Shown in pieces: positions 7,695 to 16,183 of a DNA stretch of 36,609 nucleotides. A program made the translations under genes and the position numbers. Numbering within the stretch: position 1 is the stretch's first letter; each line of letters begins with the position of its first letter. Below the pieces are notes generated by a model that did no database searches, was not told the DNA's origin, and saw only the letters and a program-made list of their open reading frames with translations. Origin of the DNA: Bradyrhizobium liaoningense (GTDB lineage: Bacteria > Pseudomonadota > Alphaproteobacteria > Rhizobiales > Xanthobacteraceae); the NCBI RefSeq assembly GCF_018130955.1, contig NZ_JAFCJM010000070.1:1-36609 (forward strand), read 5' to 3'.

Positions 7695-8828
7695 TTGAGC
7701 GGGGATCCGAAACTCGAGCGGATTGCCAAGGGCAATGCGCTTGCATTGTGTGCGACCGGGGCCTGGACCGCGAGCTTCGCGCCCAGTCTCGAGCGCATCG
7801 TGGCGGATGCCGAGAAGCTCGCCGGCAGCCGGCAGAACATCTTCATCGACGTCTCCGAGGTCTCCAAGCTCGACACGTTCGGCGCCTGGCTGATCGAGCG
7901 GCTGCGCCGCAGCCTCACCCAGGGCAGCGTCGAGGCGCAGATCGCGGGTCTCTCGGCGAATTATTCCAGCCTCGTGGACGAGGTCCGGCGCGTGAAGGCC
8001 ACGCCCGTGATCGACAGCAGCACGGTCACCATATCAGGCATGCTGGAGCAGATCGGCCGCGCGGTGGCGGGCGTTGCCGGCACGGTGACGAGCCTGGTCG
8101 ACATGCTCGGCGCCGTGCTGGCCGCGGGCGGTCGCGTGCTGATCCATCCGCGCTCGTTCCGCCTGACCTCGACCGTGCACCATCTCGAGCAGGTCTGCTG
8201 GCGCGCGGTGCCGATCATCGTGCTCATCACCTTCCTGATCGGCTGCATCATCTCGCAGCAGGGCATCTTCCACTTCCGCCGCTTCGGCGCCGACATCTTC
8301 GTGGTCGACATGCTGGGCGTCCTGGTGCTGCGCGAGATCGGCGTGCTGCTGGTCGCGATCATGGTCGCGGGCCGTTCGGGCAGCGCCTACACCGCCGAGC
8401 TCGGCTCGATGAAGATGCGCGAGGAGATCGACGCGCTACGCACCATGGGCTTTGACCCGATCGAGGTCTTGGTGCTGCCGCGCATGCTGGCGCTGGTGCT
8501 GGCGCTGCCCATCCTCGCCTTCCTCGGCGCGATGGCCGCGCTCTATGGCGGCGGGCTCGTCGCCTGGCTCTATGGCGGCGTCGACCCGGAAGCCTTCCTG
8601 CTGCGCCTGCGCGACGCCATCTCGATCGACCACTTCATCGTCGGCATCGTGAAAGCGCCCGTGATGGCCGCCGTGATCGGCATCGTCGCCTGCGTCGAAG
8701 GCCTGGCCGTGCAGGGCAGCGCGGAATCGCTGGGACAACACACGACGTCCTCGGTGGTGAAGGGCATCTTCTTCGTCATCGTCATGGACGGCGTGTTCGC
8801 GATCTTCTTCGCGTCGATCGGAATGTGA
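7695..8828 (+). CDS. mlaE: MlaE-family lipid ABC permease with N-terminal STAS domain
   Basis: This is a 377-residue inner-membrane protein. Residues 1-95 form a STAS-like domain (IFIDVSEVSKLDTFGAWLIERL). MlaE proper runs from about 125 to the end, with around five hydrophobic segments and the family's conserved cytoplasmic helix EEIDALRTMGFDPIEVLVLPR. MlaE forms the channel of a phospholipid transporter between the inner and outer membranes. In E. coli the STAS protein is separate (MlaB); fusion is known in many alphaproteobacteria. The start is TTG with GGGGAG eight bases upstream; an ATG at 7670 is out of frame. It overlaps the ATPase gene by one base (TGATG), so translation is coupled. 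Confidence 0.92.
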   Translation: MSGDPKLERIAKGNALALCATGAWTASFAPSLERIVADAEKLAGSRQNIFIDVSEVSKLDTFGAWLIERLRRSLTQGSVEAQIAGLSANYSSLVDEVRRVKATPVIDSSTVTISGMLEQIGRAVAGVAGTVTSLVDMLGAVLAAGGRVLIHPRSFRLTSTVHHLEQVCWRAVPIIVLITFLIGCIISQQGIFHFRRFGADIFVVDMLGVLVLREIGVLLVAIMVAGRSGSAYTAELGSMKMREEIDALRTMGFDPIEVLVLPRMLALVLALPILAFLGAMAALYGGGLVAWLYGGVDPEAFLLRLRDAISIDHFIVGIVKAPVMAAVIGIVACVEGLAVQGSAESLGQHTTSSVVKGIFFVIVMDGVFAIFFASIGM

Positions 8829-9601
8829 TGATGGCAGGCGAGATCCAAAACCCCATCATCCGCGTCCGCGACATCACCGTGCAGTTCGGCTCGACGCGCG
8901 TGCTCGACGGCCTCAACCTCGACGTCAAGCGCGGCGAGATCCTTGGTTTCGTCGGCCCGTCGGGCGCGGGCAAATCCGTGCTGACGCGCACCATCATCGG
9001 TCTGGTGCCAAAAGTTGCCGGCCGCATCGAAGTGTTCGGCGTCGATCTCGATTCATCTGATACATCGCAGCGCCGTGGTGTCGAGCGGCGCTGGGGCGTG
9101 CTGTTTCAGCAGGGCGCGCTGTTCTCCTCGCTCACCGTGCGGCAGAACATCCAGTTTCCGATGCGCGAATATCTCAACGTCACGCAGCGCCTGATGGACG
9201 AGATCACCATGGCCAAGCTCGCGATGGTGGGCCTCAAGCCGGAGGTCGCCGAGCGGTTTCCCTCAGAACTCTCCGGCGGCATGATCAAGCGCGTGGCGCT
9301 GGCGCGCGCGCTCGCGCTCGATCCCGATCTCGTCTTCCTGGACGAGCCGACCTCGGGCCTCGATCCGATCGGCGCCGGCGACTTCGACGAGCTGGTCAGG
9401 ACCCTCCAGCGCACTTTGGGCCTGACCGTTTTCATGGTAACCCACGACCTCGACAGTCTTTACACCGCTTGCGATCGCATCGCCGTTTTAGGGAACGGTA
9501 AGATCATTGCTGCAGGGTCGATCGCCGACATGCAGGCCTCGCAGCATCCCTGGTTGAGGCAGTATTTCCATGGCAAGCGCGCCCGCGCGGTCATGAGTTG
9601 A
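8828..9601 (+). CDS. mlaF: MlaF-family ABC transporter ATP-binding protein
   Basis: This 257-residue cytoplasmic ATPase drives the MlaE permease. Walker A is GPSGAGKS at 43-50. The signature LSGGMIKRVALARA and Walker B LVFLDEPTSGLDP are intact, followed by the switch His in VMVTHDLDS. The C-terminal extension (HPWLRQYFHGKRARAV) matches the MlaF tail that contacts a neighbouring subunit. The ATG at 8828 overlaps the permease stop codon, and a second ATG at 8831 is possible. The mlaD gene follows 16 bases downstream. The set lacks mlaC and mlaA, which must be elsewhere or replaced. Confidence 0.93.
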   Translation: MMAGEIQNPIIRVRDITVQFGSTRVLDGLNLDVKRGEILGFVGPSGAGKSVLTRTIIGLVPKVAGRIEVFGVDLDSSDTSQRRGVERRWGVLFQQGALFSSLTVRQNIQFPMREYLNVTQRLMDEITMAKLAMVGLKPEVAERFPSELSGGMIKRVALARALALDPDLVFLDEPTSGLDPIGAGDFDELVRTLQRTLGLTVFMVTHDLDSLYTACDRIAVLGNGKIIAAGSIADMQASQHPWLRQYFHGKRARAVMS

Positions 9602-9617
9602 TGTCCCGGAGTAACTG

Positions 9618-10499
9618 ATGGAAACGCGGGCGAACTACGTGCTGATCGGCTCCTTCACGCTGGCGGTGATCGCGGCGGCGATCGGCTTCGTGCTGTGGTT
9701 TCAGTCGCTCCACACTACCAAGCAGCGCAGCCCGCTGCGGGTCGTGTTCGAGGGGCCGGCGGCCGGCTTGCGCAACGGCGGCAGCGTCAACTTCAACGGT
9801 ATCAGGGTAGGTGAAGTGGTCTCGGTGAAGCTCGACAACCCGCGTCGGGTTGTCGCACTCGCCATGATCGAGAACAAGGCGCCGATCCGCAAGGACACCC
9901 TGGTCGGTCTCGAATTCCAGGGGTTGACCGGCGTTGCCGCGATCTCGCTCAAGGGCGGCGAGGAGGCCGCGCCCCCGCCGCCGCTGGACGAGGACGGCAT
10001 CCCGATCCTGATGGCCGACCCGACCAAGCTTCAGGACGTCACCGAGGCGATCCGCGGCACGCTGCAGAACATCAACAAGCTCGTCGCCGACAATCAGCAG
10101 TCGGTGAGCAACTCGCTGAAGAATCTGGAGACCTTCACGACCTCGCTGGCGCGCAATTCCGAGCGCATCGACGCCGTCATGGCCAAGGTCGACGGCGTGA
10201 TGCTCAAGGCCGACAACCTCATGCTTGGCCTCAACACGCTCGCCGGCGGCAAGGACGGCGGCGAGCTGTTCCAGGCGGTGAAGTCGATCCGCGAACTCGC
10301 CGACGACTTTGACAAGCGCTCGGGTGCGCTGATGGCCGACGGCCGCCGCACGCTCGGCGACATCAGCCGCGCCGTGAACAATTTTGACCGCAACCCGACC
10401 CGCGTGCTGTTCGGCGCCAGCAACAGCTCGCAGCAGGCGGCCCCGCCGCCCGAACCGCCGAAGCCCGCGGCGCCTGCCGCGAGCGGCAGGCGGCAGTAG
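9618..10499 (+). CDS. mlaD: MlaD-family MCE substrate-binding protein
   Basis: This 293-residue protein is anchored by one N-terminal membrane helix (about 7-28, VLIGSFTLAVIAAAIGFVLWF). The MCE domain follows at about 40-118 (LRVVFEGPAAGLRNGGSVNFNGIRVGEV). In the Mla system MCE domains form a ring in the periplasm that passes lipid. Residues 140-265 are a long helical region, longer than in E. coli MlaD (183 residues), and could extend a helical tube across the periplasm. The last 25 residues are Pro/Ala-rich. It is the third gene of the operon, 16 bases after the ATPase. Confidence 0.92.
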   Translation: METRANYVLIGSFTLAVIAAAIGFVLWFQSLHTTKQRSPLRVVFEGPAAGLRNGGSVNFNGIRVGEVVSVKLDNPRRVVALAMIENKAPIRKDTLVGLEFQGLTGVAAISLKGGEEAAPPPPLDEDGIPILMADPTKLQDVTEAIRGTLQNINKLVADNQQSVSNSLKNLETFTTSLARNSERIDAVMAKVDGVMLKADNLMLGLNTLAGGKDGGELFQAVKSIRELADDFDKRSGALMADGRRTLGDISRAVNNFDRNPTRVLFGASNSSQQAAPPPEPPKPAAPAASGRRQ

Positions 10500-10594
10500 C
10501 GGTCGCACGCTCGCGGCCATTTCGTCACGTCAATCGAACGCAGCGGCACCGCCATTGATCTCGGCGGTGACCGCGACGCATGCGTGGCGCTGGT

Positions 10595-10700
10595 CGCGCA
10601 AGTCGCGCGCCCGCGCGATACGAAAGTATGGGGGGTGACGGAGCCAAGGTAGGGGGAGGGGCCCGCAGTCGATCCCGGTTATATCGCGCGCAAGTCGCGC
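10595..10700. repeat. 14-base direct repeat upstream of the symporter operon
   Basis: CGCGCAAGTCGCGC occurs exactly at 10595-10608 and again at 10687-10700, 92 bases apart. Each copy has self-complementary GCGC arms around AAGTC. The second lies 42 bases before the GTG start of the DUF3311-like gene. The spacing is close to nine helical turns. The copies may be operator sites, for instance for the LuxR-type regulator encoded at 16180, but this is inference. Confidence 0.4.
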
Positions 10701-10741
10701 TCGAGGAAAGGCGCGTCGTTTCCACTCACAGGGAGGAAAGC

Positions 10742-10918
10742 GTGATACGCCTTTTGCTGCTGCTGCCGTTCATCGGGCTGATAATCGTGTCGTTCTACAA
10801 CGTGAGGGAGCCCTATCTGTTCGGCTTCCCGTTCTTCTATTGGTATCAGCTCGCCTGGGTGCCGCTGACCTCGCTTCTCACCTTCATCGTCTACAGGAGC
10901 GTGCGTCATGCTGACTGA
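10742..10918 (+). CDS. DUF3311-like small membrane protein, symporter partner
   Basis: This 58-residue protein has two membrane helices (about 3-18 and 30-52). The sequence FLFG-like turn plus FPFFYWYQLAWVPLTSLLTFIVYR is typical of DUF3311 proteins, which are encoded just before SSS-family symporters. It is likely an accessory subunit of the symporter. The start is GTG at 10742 with a strong GGGAGGAAAGC site. The stop codon lies 11 bases inside the next gene, so the two are translationally coupled. Confidence 0.82.
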   Translation: MIRLLLLLPFIGLIIVSFYNVREPYLFGFPFFYWYQLAWVPLTSLLTFIVYRSVRHAD

Positions 10919-12398
10919 CGTCGACAACGCCGCTTTCGCGGTCTTCATCGCACTGTTCGTTCTCGTCACCGGGATGGGCTTCGTCGCATCGCGCTGGCGC
11001 AAGCCGGAGACGCTCGCCCACCTCGACGAGTGGGGTCTCGGCGGCCGCAAGTTCGGAACGTGGATCACCTGGTTTCTGGTCGGCGGCGATTTCTACACCG
11101 CCTATACGGTGATCGCCGTCCCGGCGCTGGTCTATGCCGTCGGCGCCTACGGCTTCTTCGCGCTGCCCTACACGATCATCGTCTATCCCTTCGTCTTCGC
11201 GGTGATGCCGGTGCTGTGGAAGATCGCCAGGGACCGCGGTCATGTCACCGCCGGCGACGTGGTTCGCGGCAGCTACGGCTCGCGCGGGCTCGAGCTCGCG
11301 GTCGCGGCCACAGGCGTGCTCGCGACGATGCCCTACATCGCGCTGCAACTGATCGGCATGGAAGTCGCGATCAAGGCGCTCGGCCTGCATGGCGAGGTGC
11401 CGCTCGTCCTGGCGTTCCTGGTGCTCGCGCTCTACACCTATTCGTCGGGTTTGCGTGCGCCGGCCCTGATCGCCTTCGTCAAGGACATCATGATCTACAT
11501 CGTGGTGATCGCCGCGATCGCGATCGTACCGTCCAAGCTCGGGGGCTACGGCGCGATCTTCACGGCGGCGGATGCCGCATTCGTGGCCAAGGGTTCCGGC
11601 GGCGTGTTGCTGTCTCCGGCGCAGATCTTCCCCTATGCCTCGCTGGCGCTCGGCTCCGCGCTCGCCGCGTTCATGTATCCGCACACGCTGACCGGCATCT
11701 TCGCGTCCTCCGGCGGCAACACGATCCGCAAGAACGCGGTGCTGCTGCCGGCCTATACGCTGCTGCTCGGCCTGCTCGCGCTGCTCGGCTACATGGGGCA
11801 CGCGGCCGGTCTCAAGCTCGCCAGCAACAACGACGTCGTGCCGGCGCTGTTCAAGACGCTGTTTCCGAGCTGGTTCGCGGGCTTCGCCTTCGCCGCGATC
11901 GCGATCGGCGCGCTGGTGCCGGCCGCCGTCATGAGCATCGGGGCGGCCAATCTGTTCACCCGCAACTTCTGGAAGGTGTGGATCGATCCCGCGGTGACGC
12001 CGGCGGGCGAGGCCAAGGTCGCCAAGATCACCTCGATGCTGGTGAAGGTGGGCGCGCTGCTTGCGATCCTGCTGATGCCGACGCAGTTCGCGCTCGACCT
12101 GCAACTGCTCGGAGGCCTCTGGATCCTCCAGACCCTGCCGGCGCTGGTGTTCGGGCTCTACTTCAACTGGTTCTCCAGCGCGCCGCTTCTGATCGGCTGG
12201 GCCTGCGGCCTTGCGGGTGGATCGTGGCTTGCCTGGTCGGACGGTTTGAAGCCGCTGCACAGCATCGACTTCGGCGCCGGTCCGGTCGCGATCTACACCG
12301 GGCTGTTGGCGCTGGCGCTCAACATCGTCGTTGCGGTCGCCGTCAACCTGCTGCTCAAGGGCCTGCCCCAGGCGCGGCTGTCCCGCGAAGCCGCCTGA
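10908..12398 (+). CDS. SSS-family monocarboxylate symporter, MctP-like
   Basis: This 496-residue inner-membrane protein of the solute:sodium symporter family has about 13 hydrophobic segments. Family features include the N-terminal GGRKFGTWITWFLVGGDFYTAYT and the SSGLRAPALIAFVKDIMIY region. The closest characterised relative I know is MctP of Rhizobium leguminosarum, which takes up lactate, pyruvate, propionate and alanine and is controlled by MctS/MctR. The kinase and regulator genes downstream agree with that assignment. ActP-type acetate permeases are the alternative. It starts 11 bases before the stop of the DUF3311-like gene and is followed by a strong hairpin at 12475-12513. Confidence 0.87.
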   Translation: MLTDVDNAAFAVFIALFVLVTGMGFVASRWRKPETLAHLDEWGLGGRKFGTWITWFLVGGDFYTAYTVIAVPALVYAVGAYGFFALPYTIIVYPFVFAVMPVLWKIARDRGHVTAGDVVRGSYGSRGLELAVAATGVLATMPYIALQLIGMEVAIKALGLHGEVPLVLAFLVLALYTYSSGLRAPALIAFVKDIMIYIVVIAAIAIVPSKLGGYGAIFTAADAAFVAKGSGGVLLSPAQIFPYASLALGSALAAFMYPHTLTGIFASSGGNTIRKNAVLLPAYTLLLGLLALLGYMGHAAGLKLASNNDVVPALFKTLFPSWFAGFAFAAIAIGALVPAAVMSIGAANLFTRNFWKVWIDPAVTPAGEAKVAKITSMLVKVGALLAILLMPTQFALDLQLLGGLWILQTLPALVFGLYFNWFSSAPLLIGWACGLAGGSWLAWSDGLKPLHSIDFGAGPVAIYTGLLALALNIVVAVAVNLLLKGLPQARLSREAA

Positions 12399-12474
12399 CC
12401 GTCGGCTGGTATCGAGGCCTGTCGGCCCGGGGTTCCCCGGACTTGATTGGGCCTCGATCGAGCTGAAAAAGCTC

Positions 12475-12513
12475 AGGAGCTTCCGTTCCGGTAGAACCGG
12501 AACGGAAGCTCCT
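12475..12513. terminator. Perfect 18-base-pair hairpin after the symporter gene
   Basis: The arms 12475-12492 and 12496-12513 are perfect inverted copies (AGGAGCTTCCGTTCCGGT and its complement) around the loop AGA. GATTCTTGTTTTG follows, so it may end symporter transcription. The core CGTTCCGG-AGA-CCGGAACG recurs with one changed pair at 23864-23884, so it is also a repeat family member. Confidence 0.65.
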
Positions 12514-12529
12514 AGATTCTTGTTTTGAC

Positions 12530-12573
12530 GCGTTTTCTTGACGCGAAGCGGTGTCCACTTCGCTGGAAAACGC
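12530..12573. repeat. Palindromic intergenic repeat before the sensor kinase gene
   Basis: Outer arms GCGTTTTC (12530-12537) and GAAAACGC (12566-12573) enclose inner arms GCGAAG (12543-12548) and CTTCGC (12558-12563), giving a nested hairpin. The sequence type GACGCGTTTTCTTGACGCGA is a frequent intergenic element in Bradyrhizobium. An in-frame GTG at 12551 falls within it, which argues against using that codon as the start of the kinase gene. Confidence 0.65.
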
Positions 12574-12631
12574 TCTAGTATCCGCCGCTCTCCGGCCCGG
12601 GGAATTATCCCAGGCCAGAGAAAGGTCTCGG

Positions 12632-15600
12632 GTGAGGGATGTCTTGCAGGGGTGGTTCGTTCTCACGGTCGCAGCGGCCTATGTGACCGCGCTGTTCCTG
12701 ATCGCCTGGTGGGGCGACAGGCGAAGCGTCGACGGTCCCCTGGTCTCGCCGATGTCCTGGACGGCGGCGATCAGCTACTGCCTCACGCTTGCGGTCTACA
12801 ACACGTCCTGGAGCTTCTACGGATCGGTCGGGCGTGCCGCCACAACCGGGCTCGACTTCGTCACCATCTATGTCGGCCCGACATTGGTGCTGCTGTTCGG
12901 CCAGCGGCTCCTGGCCAAGGTGATCGTGATCGCCAAGGGCCAGAACGTCACCTCGATCTCGGACTTCATCGCCGCGCGCTACGGCAAGAGCCAGGCGCTG
13001 GCCGCGTTCGTGACGCTGGCCTCGCTGCTCGGCGTCCTGCCCTATATCGCGCTCCAACTGAAGGCGGTGGGGAAGAGTTTTGACTATCTGATCCTCCAGC
13101 CGGAGCGGGCAGGCGGCGAGAGCCTGCAGTTCTGGCAGGATTCGGCATTCGGCGTCGCCGCCTCGATGGCGTTGTTCGCGATCGTGTTCGGCGTCCGGCA
13201 CGTCCATGCCAGCGAGCACCATCGCGGCCTGATGCTGGCAATCGCCTTCGAGAGCGTCGTCAAGCTGGTCGCGTTCCTCGTCGTTGCGCTGTTCGTGCTG
13301 TTCGGCGTTTCCGGCGGGCCGGCCGGCCTGTTGGCAGAACTTCAGTCCGACCCGCAACTCGGACGTATCCTGACGTTCGATCCGTCGCAGCCCGTATGGC
13401 CTTCGACGATCATCATCGCGGCGATCGCGTTCCTGTGCCTGCCGCAGGCGTTCCATGTCGCAGTCGTCGAGAACGAGACGCCCGCGCACACGCGCACCGC
13501 GGCCTGGCTCTATCCGGGCTATCTGCTGCTGTTCAGCCTCTTGATCCTGCCGATCGCGGCCGCTGGGCTTGCCAGGTTCGGGGCGATGATGGATCCCGAC
13601 ACCTACGTCATCTCGCTGCCGATCGCTTCGGGCGCCACGACCGTCAGTCTGATCGCGTTCCTCGGCGGGCTTTCGGCTGCGACCGGGATGGTCATCATGA
13701 CGTCAGTGGCGCTGAGCACGATGCTTTGCAACGACGTCATCATGCCGCTTCTGCTGCGCTGGCAGTTTCTCGGACGCCGTACGCAGAGCTGGTCCGTCTC
13801 CTCGACCCTGGTGGCGGTGCGCCGGCTGTCGATCCTCGCCATCCTGCTGCTGGCCTATCTGATGCACCGCCTGGTGAATCAGGCCTATCCGCTCACCGTC
13901 ATCGGCCTCCTGTCCTTCGTGGCGGTTGCGCAGTTCGGGCCGGCCTTCATCGGCGGATTGTACTGGCAGCGCGCCAGCAAGGTCGGCGCTTCCATGGGGA
14001 TCGCCGCCGGTTTCTGCGTCTGGGCCTACACGCTGCTGTTACCATCGGCCGGACCGTTGTGGTCCGCGGTTGAGCGGATCGCGCATGACGGTCCGTGGCA
14101 GATCGCGTGGCTGAGGCCGAACGCGCTGTTCGGCCTCGACGGTCTTGACGCGATTTCGCACGCAACGCTCTGGAGCCTCGTCGCCAACATCGCCTGCTTC
14201 GTGGCGTTCTCCCTGCTCAGCAGGCAGACGACGGTAGAGCGCAACCAGGCTGCGGTCTTCGCCGAGGGCGCGGTCCACGACACGATCCCAAGACTGTCCT
14301 CGCGCGTGGTGGTGCGGCTCGAGGACCTTCGCTCGCTGGCGATACGTTTTGTCGGGCTCGAGCGCGGTGTTGCCGCGTTCGACAGCTATGTCGCTGCGCG
14401 CGTGGCCGGCCCCGGGCCGCGTCTCGACCAGTCCGGCCTGGTCGACCTCGACTCGATCCGGTTCACCGAAAACCTGTTGGCGGGCGCGATCGGCGCGGCG
14501 TCGGCGCGCGTGGTCATTGCCGCCTCGCTGGAAGGCCATTCATTGTCGCGCCGCGCGGCGATGGCGATGCTGGATGAGGCCTCCGAGGCGCTGCGCTTCA
14601 ACCGCAGCCTGCTCCAGAGCACGCTCGAAAGCGTGCCGCAGGGCATCTGCGCGTTCGACGCCGACTTCAATATCACCGCATGGAACGGACGCTTCATCGC
14701 GCTATTGGACCTGCCGCCCGACCTCGTGCGGGTCGGCCTGCCGCTGGCGGAGCTGATCGCCTTCAATGTCGGGCGCGGCGAATATGCGGCTTCCGAATTC
14801 GCTGCATTGCTGGTCAATCGCGACGTCGCGGCGCAGACCTGGCCCTATGTCTACGAGCGCAAGCGGCCCGACGGCACCGTGCTCGAGATCGTCTACGATC
14901 GCATTGCCGAGGGCGGCTACGTATCAACCTACACCGACGTCACCGAGCGTCATCGGGCCGCCGAAGCGCTGCGCCGCGCCAACGAGGATCTCGAGCTGCG
15001 CGTTCGTGAGCGCACCGAGGCGCTCGAACAGGCGAAGGCCGAGGCCGAGCAGGCCAATCTCGGCAAGACGCGGTTCCTCGCCGCGGCGAGCCACGATCTG
15101 CTGCAGCCGCTGAATGCGGCGCGGCTGTTTCTCTCCGCGCTTGACGAGGGCCTGCGCGCTGCGCCCTCCGGCGCGGCGAAGGAGCGGACATTGGCCGAGA
15201 GCGCAGTCACGGCGCTGCGGTCGACCGAGCACGTGCTCGATACGCTGCTTGACATCTCCTCCTACGATTCCGGCACCGTCCGCGCCGAGCCGATCGACTT
15301 CCCGATCGCGGACCTTCTGGTGCAGTTGACCGTCGAGTTCTCCGCCATGGCGCGCGAGCGCGGGCTGGTCTTGCGCGTGGTCGACTGCGGGCTCACCGTG
15401 CGCAGCGATCCGCATCTGTTGCGCCGGATCCTCCAGAACCTGTTGTCGAACGCGCTGCGCTATACGCCGAAGGGGCGGATCCTGCTCGGTTGCCGCCGCC
15501 GCGGCGGCAGGCTGCGGATCGAGGTCTGGGACACCGGGGTCGGCATCGCCGAGAGCGATCACAAGCGCATCTTCGAGGAGTTCCAGCGGCTGGCGCCGGG

Positions 15601-16183
15601 CGCGGACAAGGGACTGGGGCTCGGGCTGGCGATCGTCGAGCGCATTTCGCGCCTGCTGGGCCATGCCGTCGATCTCCACTCGCGCCCGGGCCACGGTTCC
15701 TGCTTTGCCGTCACGGTCCCCTGCGCGCCCGGGGGCGGATCCGCTCTGCAACCCAAGGCGAGGGACGTGGCCGCGCAGCCGACGGAGCGGCCGCTGACGA
15801 TCCTGTGCCTGGACAATGACACGACGATTCTCGAGGGGCTGACGGCGCTGCTCGCGGCCTGGGGGCATCGCGCCGTGGTCGCGTCGAACATCGAAGCGGC
15901 GATGCAGGCGGCGGCAAACTGCCGGCCGGACGTCGTGCTGCTCGACTACCACCTCGACGGCGTGCGCAGCGGTCTGGATTTTCTCGACGATCTACGGCAG
16001 ACCTCCGCCGGCGACGTTCGCGTGCTGGTCGTTACCGGCGACCGCAGCGAGCAGGTCCGCAAGGAGGCCAGGGCGCGGGGGTGCGAGATCCTGCAGAAGC
16101 CGCTCAGGCCGGCCGCGCTGCGGCGATTTCTCGCCGGCGAGGCGTTGAGCCGGCAACTGGCTGCGAAACAGGTTACGGCATGA
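12632..16183 (+). CDS. Hybrid sensor histidine kinase with SSS transporter domain, MctS/CrbS-like
   Basis: This is a 1183-residue inner-membrane sensor. Residues 1-530 form an SSS-symporter-like domain with about 13 helices. A helical linker like the STAC domain (545-640), a PAS domain (about 655-773) and a coiled linker follow. The DHp domain carries the phospho-acceptor His821 (AASHDLLQPLNAAR). The ATPase has its N box (NLLSNALRYTP), WDTGVGI and GLGLGLAIV. The C-terminal receiver has Asp1105 (LLDYHLDG). CrbS and MctS kinases have this plan and control acetate or monocarboxylate use; the transporter domain senses or carries the ligand. The GTG at 12632 has GAGAAAGG seven bases before it; a GTG at 12551 would add 27 residues encoded in a repeat. 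It overlaps the regulator gene by four bases (ATGA). Confidence 0.9.
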   Translation: MRDVLQGWFVLTVAAAYVTALFLIAWWGDRRSVDGPLVSPMSWTAAISYCLTLAVYNTSWSFYGSVGRAATTGLDFVTIYVGPTLVLLFGQRLLAKVIVIAKGQNVTSISDFIAARYGKSQALAAFVTLASLLGVLPYIALQLKAVGKSFDYLILQPERAGGESLQFWQDSAFGVAASMALFAIVFGVRHVHASEHHRGLMLAIAFESVVKLVAFLVVALFVLFGVSGGPAGLLAELQSDPQLGRILTFDPSQPVWPSTIIIAAIAFLCLPQAFHVAVVENETPAHTRTAAWLYPGYLLLFSLLILPIAAAGLARFGAMMDPDTYVISLPIASGATTVSLIAFLGGLSAATGMVIMTSVALSTMLCNDVIMPLLLRWQFLGRRTQSWSVSSTLVAVRRLSILAILLLAYLMHRLVNQAYPLTVIGLLSFVAVAQFGPAFIGGLYWQRASKVGASMGIAAGFCVWAYTLLLPSAGPLWSAVERIAHDGPWQIAWLRPNALFGLDGLDAISHATLWSLVANIACFVAFSLLSRQTTVERNQAAVFAEGAVHDTIPRLSSRVVVRLEDLRSLAIRFVGLERGVAAFDSYVAARVAGPGPRLDQSGLVDLDSIRFTENLLAGAIGAASARVVIAASLEGHSLSRRAAMAMLDEASEALRFNRSLLQSTLESVPQGICAFDADFNITAWNGRFIALLDLPPDLVRVGLPLAELIAFNVGRGEYAASEFAALLVNRDVAAQTWPYVYERKRPDGTVLEIVYDRIAEGGYVSTYTDVTERHRAAEALRRANEDLELRVRERTEALEQAKAEAEQANLGKTRFLAAASHDLLQPLNAARLFLSALDEGLRAAPSGAAKERTLAESAVTALRSTEHVLDTLLDISSYDSGTVRAEPIDFPIADLLVQLTVEFSAMARERGLVLRVVDCGLTVRSDPHLLRRILQNLLSNALRYTPKGRILLGCRRRGGRLRIEVWDTGVGIAESDHKRIFEEFQRLAPGADKGLGLGLAIVERISRLLGHAVDLHSRPGHGSCFAVTVPCAPGGGSALQPKARDVAAQPTERPLTILCLDNDTTILEGLTALLAAWGHRAVVASNIEAAMQAAANCRPDVVLLDYHLDGVRSGLDFLDDLRQTSAGDVRVLVVTGDRSEQVRKEARARGCEILQKPLRPAALRRFLAGEALSRQLAAKQVTA

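Noticed and set aside
10584..10602. Possible sigma-54 promoter (GG-N10-GC)
   Set aside because: TGGC is present but the -12 element is GCGC instead of TTGC. In this GC-rich DNA such a match is expected by chance.
11030..12466. Second plus-strand frame of 478 codons inside the symporter gene
   Set aside because: It is very Arg-rich and shadowed by the symporter frame, which has normal membrane helices.
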